A stretch of 64,000 bases of DNA, from the NCBI RefSeq assembly GCF_020520425.1, contig NC_079491.1, forward strand, positions 4,030,001 to 4,094,000. Direction: 5' to 3'. Below, one piece after another: positions 53,426 to 63,598 of the stretch. Numbering within the stretch: the stretch's first letter is position 1; every line of letters starts with the position of its first letter. The position numbers and the translations under genes are program-made. Below the pieces are notes generated by a model. That model searched no databases. It was not told the DNA's origin and saw only the letters and a list, made by a program, of their open reading frames with translations. This stretch comes from Spinacia oleracea (lineage: Eukaryota > Streptophyta > Magnoliopsida > Caryophyllales > Amaranthaceae).

Positions 53426-56154
53426 ATGGCTGAAGAGCCCGTCAAATACGGCGACGTATTCATTGTATCAGGCCAAGTTGCGAATAAGCCCATCTTACCG
53501 GAAGATGCCGCGGCTATGGAAGCAGGAGAGAGAAAAGTCATGGGCCAAAGCCCACTCTTTGGCCCAGCATCCATTATGCAATCGGCCGCATCCATTAACG
53601 TGCATTCAGGACATTGCAGCCCAACTTCAAACCCGGTTAGTGAAGGGGTTGATGTGACAGAAACGGATATAGATGGCATCCGGGTTATTACAGAAACCGT
53701 CCACAATGAGGTCTTCTTTTTCCACCACCTACTATTCTCTCCTATCTTAGTGGTTTGCTTTATTTGATTGATTTAGCAATATGAAAGACGCACTATTAAC
53801 ATTTTAAGTTGATATTTTAAAAATATACTACTCCCTCCGTTTCTTTTTGTTGTATCCGTTTCCATTTTAAGCGTTTCATATTATTGTATCCATTTAGAAT
53901 CTATTCTATTTTTGGACATACATTTTATCCTAAAATACCCTTACATTTCTATCTAATTATCAAAATACCTAAAGATTCTACCAATATTCCCACATAATTT
54001 CCTTCACCCATAATATTTAATTCTTTTCCCTTCCCCATATACCCACTCTCTCACCTCCTTTATCACCTATCATTATCACTCCTCTCTCTTACCTTATTTC
54101 TTTATTATTTTATCACTCCTTTATTTATTATAATCTCTTACACCCAATCATTACACTTATACCCATACAAACCAATATTTCAATTTTCTTAAAAACCACA
54201 CCAGATTCCAAATGGATACATCAAAAAGAAATGGAGGGAGTACTTAATAGATGTGAATTTTGCCTCAAATCAATTGGCATTTTGATGAGACTAAATTTTA
54301 AATTAAATTTTAATTATATGGACAAAAGTTTGGAAAGGGCCCAAAACTAAGTAGGATCATTCCTATATAGGCCCTTTTATTTAGTTATGCCCACGTGGGC
54401 TGTTAAATCGGGTCAGCGGTTGGTTACTGGTCGGGTATAATTGGATAATGTAGTTGTGCATGGTTATTGTTCTTATACAGATTGAATGTGTCAAATTTTT
54501 TTCGGGTCACTTTGATTTCAATTAGAAATCAGTTGGATCGGGTTAGTTTTTGACAATCTTACTCATTTCTAAAGGAGAATTTACAGGCCTTCCAGTGGCT
54601 CACCACATTATTCCGTACTTTGGTAATCCAAGTTGATACTCTGGATCTAATTTAACATCCAAAACACACAGTACACCTAATTGTAGCTTAATTGATTTTT
54701 GTTTTGGCTGATTTGGGGCTCTAAGAATGAAACCCATTTATCTTAGATGCTACTTTAATTATAATGTTGAATCTGTTGATTTATCTTTGAAACGTTACCA
54801 AACAAATAAGTTCTTGACATAATAGTTAAGAATGAGAGTCTGTATAAGATAGGTTTTGTGTTCAAATCCCTTCTCCCCTATTCGTAATTTCTAATGCCAT
54901 TTGTCTCATTTAGTCATTTGCACCGAAAAAAATCATTGAAACTTTTGCCACCAACAAAAAAAATGCATGCTAAAAATGAAAGGTTTGATAATTTGCATGT
55001 TGCGACCTTTATCATTTTCGATTTGCATAAATGTATAGGTAGTAGGGCAATATATTGAACCAAGTGTTACAGAAGCGAATGAGACTTCAGCAGCGGAACA
55101 AACCCAAATCCAGGAAAGGGAGTCAGTCACAATTGGTGAAGCCTTGGAGGCAGTGGCACTTTCTGCCGGTGACCACGCCGTTGATAAGGCCGATGCAGCT
55201 GCGATAGAGGCTGCCGAGAAGAGAGCTCTTGGCACCGATACACTGCCTCGCGGCAGCCTAGCTGAGGAGGCTTACAGTGCAGCCGCTTGGAATGCTCAAA
55301 CGTTACGATATGAATTTAGGACTACTATGGATGACATCCTTAGGGTACGTACATGCCACATTATTTGTATGTAATAAGTTATAGAGCTGATTAATTTGAA
55401 CCCGACCCGTTAGCCTGGCTCGAAAAATAGCGGTTTGGGCGGAATGTAGGTTCGGGTTATGTGCCCAGCCCGATTTTTGACGGGTTTTGGGCAAAGTAAA
55501 GCTGCACATTTAGTTATAATTTTGGCCCCGCTGGGCACAGAAAATCGGCCAGAAGCTTGGTTCTACCCGATCCGGTAAAATGGGCTGATTTTAAGGCCAC
55601 GACCCGACTCGACCCGTCTTTTGATCAGTTCTAGTTAATTAGCATGTTTCGTGCTAGAGCTGAAAATGTCTAGCTCGACCAATTTAATGACTCAAATCCG
55701 ACCTGAAGTCATTGAGAGAAATCAAAACCCGACCTGAATCGAACCCAGATGACATGAGTTCAACACTATTTAGCCCATTTATCATGTTACAATATGGAAT
55801 AATATCAAGTTCCACATTATTTCCAACTTCTACCTAACCCAAAAATATATGCTTTTTGCCACAACCCGAAACCAAACTGACCCATTAACCCGAATTGCAC
55901 CAATTCTTCGTCTTACGTACGTATCAATTTACATTATTTCAGTAATTTATTTATGAACTAAAGTAAGTAATTAAGTGTTACAAATGATGTAGGATGCTAG
56001 TGATAAATTGGCACATGATAGGCCAGTAACACATGAAGATGCCAAAGAAATATTAGAAGCTGAGGCCCGTAATGATCCAGCCAATGCTATCACTGCTGGT
56101 GGAGTGGGTGAAATGATGTCCGCAGCTGCAAGTCTAAACATTCCTAAACCCTAG
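53426..56154 (+). CDS. LEA protein, SMP/D-34 family, gene 5 of array
   Basis: Three phase-0 exons (53426-53710, 55039-55344, 55993-56154) encode 250 residues. Start MAEEPVKYGDVFIVSGQVAN, with almost no leader before module 1 (about 6-62; 'ILPEDAAAMEAGERKVMGQS', 'GPASIMQSAASINV'). Exon 1 ends 'GIRVITETVHNE'. Exon 2 opens VVGQYIEPSVTEAN; module 2 (from about 125) reads 'VTIGEALEAVALSAGDHAVD' and 'AAIEAAEKRALGTD'. Module 3 (from 198) reads DASDKLAHDRPVTHEDAKEI and ends GVGEMMSAAASLNIPKP. Shares 'VSGQ', 'LPEDA', 'EAEKR/AAEKRA' and 'GVGEMMSAAA' with gene 4, hence probably its duplicate. Intron 1 is stretched by a Stowaway element and a SINE, intron 2 by two hAT-like elements. Confidence 0.94.
53831..54240. 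mobile_element. Stowaway-like MITE in intron 1 of LEA gene 5, 410 bp
   Basis: CTCCCTCCGTTTCTTTTTGT and TCAAAAAGAAATGGAGGGAG are inverted, followed inwards by GTATCCGTTTCCATTTTAAG / CCAAATGGATAC. TA on both sides. Confidence 0.9.
54803..54932 (+). mobile_element. old SINE copy in intron 1 of LEA gene 5
   Basis: TTCTTGACATAATAGTTAAG + AATGAGAGTCTGT, GTGTTCAAATCCC (box B) and the tail CATTTAGTCATTTGCACCG + AAAAAAA line up with the SINE at 6696. Diverged; no clear target duplication. Confidence 0.7.
55382..55633. mobile_element. hAT-like MITE in intron 2 of LEA gene 5
   Basis: Ends TAGAGCTGATTAATTTG and TTTTGATCAGTTCTA are inverted. The core (GGGCAAAGTAAAGCTGCAC, AGTTATAATTTTGGCCC) matches 22758-23050 and 30536-30828. 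A target duplication is not clear. Confidence 0.75.
55655..55905. mobile_element. second hAT-like element in intron 2 of LEA gene 5
   Basis: TAGAGCTGAAAATGTC.. through 'CATTGAGAGAAATCAAAACC' and 'CCACAACCCGAAACCAAACT' is a diverged copy of 40322-40545. Ends are decayed. Confidence 0.6.
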
Positions 56155-56285
56155 AAACAATTTTCCAATACTAATATGTTAGTTAATTAATGTCAAATAT
56201 AAGCAGTCATGTATCTATTATACATCCGGGCGTATTTGTAATGGACACACATTCTCGTGAACAAAGTTCATTCTACACCTCGGTT
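56155..56285 (+). other. 3' flank of LEA gene 5
   Basis: Probable 3' untranslated region; no other feature. Confidence 0.4.
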
Positions 56286-56480
56286 TTTCTCCAGTGTTAG
56301 ATTTTGAGAAACTCCTTGAATTGGAGTATATTCCATTAATTGTATTTAAAATTTTGTACAAATTCTTTGTAAATCGAAAAAAGAAATTAGATCTATAACC
56401 AAAGCTCTGATACCATATTAGATTTTGTTACACTCTTTGAATTAAAGTGTATTCCATTGATCATAATTACAGTGTTGTTA
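56286..56480 (-). mobile_element. LTR-retrotransposon fossil pieces (copia-type signature)
   Basis: GCTCTGATACCAT near 56403-56415 is the reverse of the TGGTATCAGAGC primer-binding word common after plant LTRs. On each side lie related stretches ('TTAGATTTTG', 'CTTGAATT.GAGTATATTCCAT'), which look like two LTR-derived pieces. Fragmentary and old; no coding part. Confidence 0.5.
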
Positions 56481-57303
56481 CGATAGTTCTAATTATAAAA
56501 ACCTAATGTGACTAGATTTATATCCTACGAAAATTTATTCTCTATAATCCAGTACAGCTCTACGCGTGGTCACTTTTTCGTTGTTGGGTTTGTTTTCTCC
56601 GACCTATGTGACTTTTTGAACGCGTTTTACCTTAATTATTTAAGTGCTATTTTTTTCTTTGTTCTAAATTTTGTGTTTGTACTTACTGGTCATAGATAAA
56701 AAGACAATATATATGGCAGATTGTTGATGTATACAAGTAATCATAGAAAAACAAACATAAAAACAGAGAAGATATGAATAGTTTTGTATAGTTTGAGTAA
56801 TCAAGAATAGAAATAGTACAACTTTGGTTGGATTTATATTGTAACTCCAAACTTTGGTGGTCCATTATTTAGAGAAGAAGAGCCAAGCCAAGCTATGGTC
56901 TGCTCATAAGTCGTAGCTTGGTTCGTCTGAATGTGTATAGTAAACACCAAGTCAGGACTCTAAAAGACAAGCCATATATAGGTCTACCAACGGGCAAACT
57001 CGAACCGAATTCGCCGACATATATTGGGACGAACAGTACATGATCTAATTATGTAACTAGTGTGTGACCCGGTCGATGGCCCGGTTGCTACTCGGAATAA
57101 TTGAAATTCGAGATTCTTTTCAACTCAAATCCATAAAAATGAAAAGATTCATTAAGTTCATCAACTACACACATGTACATTACGTCATTTATCATGCGAA
57201 GTAATTTTATAATTAGATCATCTTACAATCCGTTTAATTTATTTTCTAATGTAACTAAGTGCTTCAAATTAATAAGCTAGATATATACAGGGCATTACTA
57301 TAA
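56481..57303. other. intergenic, no gene supported
   Basis: AT-rich spacer; no element ends or domains recognised. Confidence 0.45.
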
Positions 57304-57644
57304 GAGCATCTTTTAATGGTAAGTAAATTGGTAAGTTGCTTTCATATGCCACATCAGATTTTCAAGCTACTATTTTTTCATGTGTATGTTACGTTGCTCC
57401 AATGGTAAGCAAGTTGCTTGAAATTTTTTAACAATTTTTTAAAATTTATTTTTATTATTCAATCTACATGTTTATCAAATAAACAATTTTTTCCGTTCTT
57501 TTTTTTTTTTCAAGCTAATTAGCTTTGTAGAGCTAATTTGCTTAACTTGGCTAATTGTTCATATGTACCCCAATGGTTGGCTAGTAGCTAAAAATTTTGT
57601 GAAAATTGCAAGCTAGTCCTTATATGTAACCATTGGAGATGCTC
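57304..57644. mobile_element. Harbinger-like MITE with GAGCATC ends
   Basis: GAGCATCTTTTAATGGTAAG and ACCATTGGAGATGCTC are inverted, with TAA at 57301-57303 and 57645-57647. Words like 'CAATGGTAAGCAAGTTGCTT' repeat inside. Non-coding. Confidence 0.8.
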
Positions 57645-58464
57645 TAATTGATGCTTATGAAACTTATGATATCATGTTTAATTCATGGTTTTCATCATGT
57701 TATAATTGTTATTTTTATTCTAATATAGTCCGTAAGGAATAAAAGATAACATTAGGATTTAGTTGTTTTAGACTTCATGTGAACATGTATTTATAAATTG
57801 ATGTGCATGGATAAACAACAATAAGTGATTGGTTAAGATGGCAATGAGAATTGTTTTTCAAACATAAGGGAGTACATACTACAACTAATTATTACTGCAG
57901 GTATTAGCCAATTAACAAAGGATCCATATAACAATTAACTACTTACAACATACTTCTTATATGTCAAAGCAGATTATTAAATAAAACTAGTTATTGGGCT
58001 CGGGTGATGCCCCGGGTTACTACATTAATAACATTCTCATTTGCTTAAATATTATTTTTTTGCAATGATAATGTGAAAAATGTAATAGCTTAGTGGTAAA
58101 AGCTTTATTGTTTAAACTTGAAGTTAGGGGTTCAAACCTTATGCAAACCAATGTTTGACATTTTTTTTAATGTATATGAAGATTACATGGAGTGAACGGT
58201 CCATAGGCAAAGCGCCATGTGTCACGTATTCTTTCTTGTAGACGCCTTTTAATATATAGTATAGATGATATGCATACACGTATACAACTTTTAGAGTTCA
58301 ATATATATAAACTGAAACATCTAAAGTGGATCCTTACATCTTCTCATATTTTTCTTTTACATGAGCATATCATGCGAGGAGAAAATGGGGGAGAGACCAT
58401 TAATGAGCATAACAATATTTGTGGGTGCACAATGCACCAGGATGCACAATACACCAGGATGCAC
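57645..58464. other. intergenic with a weak SINE-like piece
   Basis: AATAGCTTAGTGGTAAAAGC and GGGGTTCAAACC at about 58083-58137 have SINE box A/B spacing, but no tail or target duplication. No gene. Confidence 0.35.
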
Positions 58465-58770
58465 ATAAAGATGGTTGTGGGCCGAATCAGGTTTTGGACC
58501 GAGACACGTGTCCTGGGCCTAACTGGGCCTATGTCAGGCCCACACTCCATCATATCGTGTCAGGATGAAAAGTTCAAAATATGGCCTAGGCCCGACCCAA
58601 GCTGACGGGCTTTCGGGCCAGGTCGTGCCAAAACCTATATTTTACTAAATTTAGCGTGTCTTGTTGTGCTTTTTCCAAAAAAATGTGGCTCACAGCCTAC
58701 GATTTCGTGCTTGTGTCGGGTCGGGTTGGGCCTTGGGCCGGCCTCGTAGCAATGTTTTATATTTTTTTTA
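58465..58770. mobile_element. hAT-like GGCCC-rich remnant
   Basis: Words such as GGGCCTAACTGGGCC, GGCCCGACCC and GGGCCGGCC match the style of the hAT-like group elsewhere. Ends are not defined. Confidence 0.4.
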
Positions 58771-59275
58771 ATTGATTTACCTAAAAAATCCTAATTTTAC
58801 AGTTTTTTTATATAAAAATACTGTATGATTCTCCATATATTTTTAATTAATGTTAGTCATATTCATAACATACTATTTCATCAATGGTAGAATAAATTGA
58901 TTAGTTCACGATTCCTTCAACTTCTATATCAGCATACACCATTACATAGAATTAATTAAAATATATAACCGTGCATAAGACGGGCTAAAACTAGTTCAAT
59001 AAAACACCCAAAATAAATCGTGTATGAATAATTGAAAATACAAGACAACTAAGGATGTCGGGATCCTAGTGTATTATGTGTACGTTTCAAAACAAATATA
59101 AAATCCGCAATAAACAAGACATACAAGATGCTCTGAATCTTCATGCATATCTCAATAATATGATAGTTTTGCTGTCACTGCATTTCAAAGCAGTTGAACC
59201 TCTGAATCTCTATATCTGTTACGTAGTACTAGTTTAGCTGTTTAAGATATTATACTTAAAATTGTATAACTAAAC
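58771..59275. other. intergenic, no feature recognised
   Basis: AT-rich. The last five bases (TAAAC, 59271-59275) are the left target copy of the TRIM element. Confidence 0.5.
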
Positions 59276-59846
59276 CGATGGAGTATAAAATTAATATTGG
59301 GACTTCAACCATCAGATTAAGCTTTTGGTTGAGTTAGTCCTTTGACATGGTATCAGAGCCAGCGTGACGCAAAGGTCACGGGTTCAAATCTCATCCACCC
59401 CTCTTTTCAAAGTGGAACATTTCGCGTTGGGTATGAGGAGACCTATGCTACATCCACCCTTCAAGTCCAAATGGGAATTCATGTGAGGGGCGTGATAGAG
59501 TATAAAACTAATATTGGGACTTCGACCATCAGCTTAAGCTTTTGCACTACAAGAAATGGTACTATTAACGACGGGAAATCCCGTCGCGAAAGGCCAATAA
59601 TCGTTGATTAACGACGGGATTTCCTGTCGCGAACCCGTCATAAAAGGGGGCCGTCGTTAATAGAAATCCCGTCGTAAATTTTTCGTAAACCCGTCGTAAA
59701 AGACATTTACGACGGTTATTCCCGTCATTGTTTGGTTGTTAGCCCCGACGCAAAAGGCTTTTGCGACGGGATTTTTGACCCGTCGTAATTAAGTTGCCGT
59801 TAAAGATACAAATTCTTGTAGTGTTGGTTGAGTTGGTCTTTTGACA
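59276..59846 (+). mobile_element. TRIM (tiny non-coding LTR element), whole in layout
   Basis: Two 72-base LTRs (59276-59347; 59493-59846 once the nested CACTA element and its 3-base duplication are set aside) flank about 145 bases. The primer-binding word TGGTATCAGAGCC follows the left LTR, and a purine-rich GTGAGGGGCG precedes the right one. TAAAC is duplicated at 59271-59275 and 59847-59851. No coding capacity, as is normal for TRIMs, which depend on enzymes of other elements. LTRs differ at a few sites, so it is of moderate age. Confidence 0.85.
59545..59823. mobile_element. CACTA-type MITE nested in the right LTR of the TRIM, 279 bp
   Basis: Starts CACTACAAGAAATGGTAC and ends CAAATTCTTGTAGTG, flanked by TTG on both sides (59542-59544, 59824-59826), the 3-base CACTA duplication. 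Interior full of 'ACGACGGG / CCCGTCG' words. Confidence 0.95.
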
Positions 59847-60110
59847 TAAACATATTAGTTAGGGTCATTATTGTAACGCTTTCGAGCTTATGTTTGGCTT
59901 AATCACTCCATAATTGGATGCTTAATCATATTAGTCAGCTAACCTCCTAATTAAATTGAATTAAGTTCTAATTTAAGCTAATTAAACCCCAAGCTGTTAG
60001 TCTTGCTACTTGCTACGAGTATGATCATTTGTTATTTGATTAAGCTTTTTTAAAAAAAATAATATTCTTCAACGTGTGGTCTAACAATTTTTTATTTAAG
60101 GTACAATATA

Positions 60111-60112
<2 letters not shown>

Positions 60113-60189
<77 letters not shown>
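60113..60189. repeat. (AT)n microsatellite
   Basis: More than 30 TA units without interruption. Confidence 0.95.
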
Positions 60190-60484
60190 TTGTATAATAT
60201 ATTAATATACAAGTATATACGTTGTACATGATCATCTATATATTTGTTAATTTGATTTGATAAGAAAACAAAAAACAAGGAAATTTCGTTACGACGGTGG
60301 ATGTAGGCAGTATGTAGCTAGCCATGTCGGGCATGCATGCAAATCTTAAGGTTAACTTAGCTTATATGAAGCTTCATCATGTTAACCAAGTTATCAAATC
60401 TTGTGAATTAGTTGATTATTATTGCTATTGTTTCAATAGGATTTAGAATGTTTCATTAAAATAAAAAAATTAGGACTTAGAATA

Positions 60485-60667
60485 TGTTCTATATATTTAC
60501 TTGATTTTAACTAAATTTTTTCTTGACTAATCTGAATTTATCTGGACTTATTAAGTAGAATTTATTAATTAAAAATTATTTTAGTTATGACAATTTGTAT
60601 TTGGTTAACCCTTTTCTTATCTGAATTTTATTTTCTGAAACAAATAGAAAGAAGGTAAATAGAACAT
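60485..60667. mobile_element. small TIR element related to 41500-41682
   Basis: TGTTCTATATATTTACTTG and GAAGGTAAATAGAACA are imperfect inverted ends; 'CTGAATTTATCTGGACTTAT' and 'ATTATTTTAGTTATGA' words are shared with the copy in LEA gene 3. Confidence 0.55.
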
Positions 60668-62221
60668 AGCTTTAATTCAATCTTGGAACAAAACTCACAT
60701 ATGTTGTATTTCCACCATACAATATACCTTTTAAGTTACAACAAGACGACAAGACCTTATAAACGTTGATAGTTAATATCTTTATTTATATGGGGTATAT
60801 CTTTAGATAATGTATCTCTTTAAAACCAGCCATTGATCGAGACATACTAGTATGCTAAATTAGTAAATTGATAATAGTAATTAGGAAGATTTTAAAATAG
60901 CTACAATAAAATGGTAGCCACCATAATGTATTAAATCTCAACCATTGAAATAAAGTTGACCAATTTAAACCATCGATTATGTTGACTTCAAATTATTTTA
61001 TAATTTAATTAAAATTAATTTTTCAATAAAAATAAATGCATTAAAACTACCACACCTTCATCCGCCTATCATCCACGAAATCATTCTTTCTTGATGTTCT
61101 TCAAATTTTGGGTGGAATCATCATCTATTAATCTGTCTATTAAACTTCAGATTAATAATCAGTCTTCCTAGTAATTAACAAATTAAAAATCAATTAACCA
61201 CTCAAATTTTGGGTGAATTTTTAAGATAGATAAATAAAGGGTAAAGATCGAGGTAGTTTGATATTGTTGTTAATACACCAAAAAAAAGCAGGAAGCTTCG
61301 ATCATGTGCATGAGATAAGAGTATAATAAGACAATCCCACCTGAATTAACATGAGGACAGTACTTTAAAATGATAGTATAATTAATTTATCTTTTACGTA
61401 AATGTAATAATATATGTGAATGGGTGGTTTTTAATCGTACGTACTTTGATTTTAAGGAGTTGTTGTTGTTACGATATGGACAATTCAAGTTTCAAGGACA
61501 ATCATATGCATGTACTCATGTACATGTAACATACTCATCATCATCGATCAGTTCTTGCAATTTGGACCGTATGTAACATTCATGTAAAAATGGTATGTTC
61601 AATTGGTTATAAACTACTCTATTTTACTTACATAGTTTTGTCTTTCGTGATACATACTTCCTCTGTTCCTAAAATGCAAAAATAATCCCCGTAATTAAGT
61701 CATCAAGTAATATGCTCTATCCCATAATTTGTACTACGTATATCACTTGTATATATACGTAGTAACACTAATTTGTATTAGTTGATATCCGCAATTAGTC
61801 AATTACATTTATTTTCATTCGATCAAAAAATAACATTAATATAAAGCAATAGATAGAAAGAAGTGATACACGGGTGATACATGCATGAATTGTGGCACTG
61901 AGGATTCGGATTCGGTTTGGACTTCGGTATAGAGAAAAAGAGTTGTGTTTGTTTATGGTTTTTCAATTACACGCACGGTAACACGAATCGAGTATAATTA
62001 CATTATCTTCTTTCTTATGTAAAAATAAAAATTTTAACTATTTGTCTAATGCTTGTACGGATGTACTCCCTGTGTTCTATAATGTTTCTCATTATAAATA
62101 ATGTGAGGTTTCCAATAAACTACTGACCATAAATAATTTTATTTTCGTATTAGTAAAAAAATATAAACGATCGAATCAGTTATGGAGATACCCAAGTGCA
62201 CATATAATTAAATAGGTTTTT

Positions 62222-62400
62222 TTTGGGTTTTACTACGAGGAGTTCCCACCGCCTTCAGCGAGTGGACTAATCTCCCGCGGTAGTTTACCTCGATGGGCAG
62301 CATCCCTCCCAGTTGAGATTTTTTCCATTCTCAAGGCTCGAACCCGAGACCTTGATTAAGGAGCAAGAGGCCCTTAACCACTCATGTCAACCTCAATTGG
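62222..62400 (-). mobile_element. SINE of the fourth family, minus strand, full length
   Basis: Read on the minus strand: GACATGAGTGGTTAAGGG (box A), CTCGGGTTCGAGCC (box B), then 'GGAAAAAATCTCAACTGG' and 'GGAGATTAGTCCACTCGCTG'. Target duplication TATAATTAAATAGGTTTT at 62203-62220 and 62401-62418. Matches 49086-49280. Confidence 0.88.
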
Positions 62401-62418
62401 TATAATTAAATAGGTTTT

Positions 62419-63598
62419 TGATAGCTGAAAATTACTTGGTTCGTGGCAAAAAAAAACTCTCACCCATATCAGTACGTCACCTTAATTTCCCTTTTGGAGG
62501 TGCATTTATTCCTTTTTTTTATTTTTGAAGCATGTTTAATTAAGTCAACTATAAATAAAGTTTTCAGACAAGTCAACTAAAAATTAATTGATTAATTAGT
62601 AAATACAAGTCAACTAGTCGAGTAGTAATTTTTACTGTATTCTTTTTTTGTTTAATCATTACAATTCAAATGATTTATTAATTTCCTCAGATATTAATTT
62701 GGACTTCTTTTTCAACTTTTAGTCCTTTCTTTTCTTTTTCGTATTTTATATATGAAAAATAACTGGGAAAACTAATTTATACCTTCATTATTATGATATT
62801 ATCCCATACCCTGCTAAAATTTAATGATATTAGAAAATGCTATTCTCGTTGCATGCTCATAGTAGAAACATGTTATTCTCGTTGCATGCTTTTATTAATT
62901 CCCTAACAATATAATGGAACAGCAAATTTATTTGGGGCTATTATACTATTGGTTTTGTGTACAAATCCTATCCACACAATTTTGGGGGGAAATGTATCAA
63001 GACTATTAGGGAACTTGTTTTCCCAAAGGATCGGAGGACACTTATACCCTTACAAATCAAGAGGAACTTTTTAAAAAGAAAAACAGTTGAACTCGAAAGC
63101 GTACATTATTACATAATATAATACTCTGTATAAGCAAAATCCGGTTCATATCTAGTACTAGTGTACTACATCCGTTTATGAAAGTTCTGTATACATACTC
63201 ATTAATTGTTTGCATGAACTGATGAACTCACACTATATTTAATAATCAAATGTTCATATTTGAAAAATGCATAACGAGATACATCTATATAACAAGATCT
63301 CACATGAATATTTTGATGTAAATTACATACTGAGCAAGTAAAATTCATAATTAACTAACTCGACACTTTAAAATAATTGACCTAATAGAAATATGGAGGA
63401 GAATTTTTAGATAATGTAACAACAACCCTAACCCATCTCAACTACTACAAGTACTAAATGTAAAGACGACCTATATACGAGTACAATTATTAATTATCAA
63501 CATTATCATTAATCTTAAAACAATGTACTCGATTTAAACTTTATACTCCGTAATAAAAACAAAGAAAGTACTACGTACATGAATATTGATCGTAATGA
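62419..63598. other. intergenic, no feature recognised
   Basis: AT-rich; no gene or complete element. A direct repeat 'ATTCTCGTTGCATGCT' occurs at about 62842 and 62876. Confidence 0.5.

Larger units (their letters stand above)
59852..62221. other. intergenic, AT-rich
   Basis: No gene supported in 2.3 kb. Contains the (AT)n tract and a small TIR element listed separately. Lone Stowaway-type ends at about 61656 (CTTCCTCTGTTCC) and 62064 (ACTCCCTGTGTTC) lack partners. Confidence 0.5.

Noticed and set aside
59342-59611. 89-codon frame starting MTWYQSQRD
   Set aside because: Falls across the TRIM interior and the nested CACTA element; not a gene.
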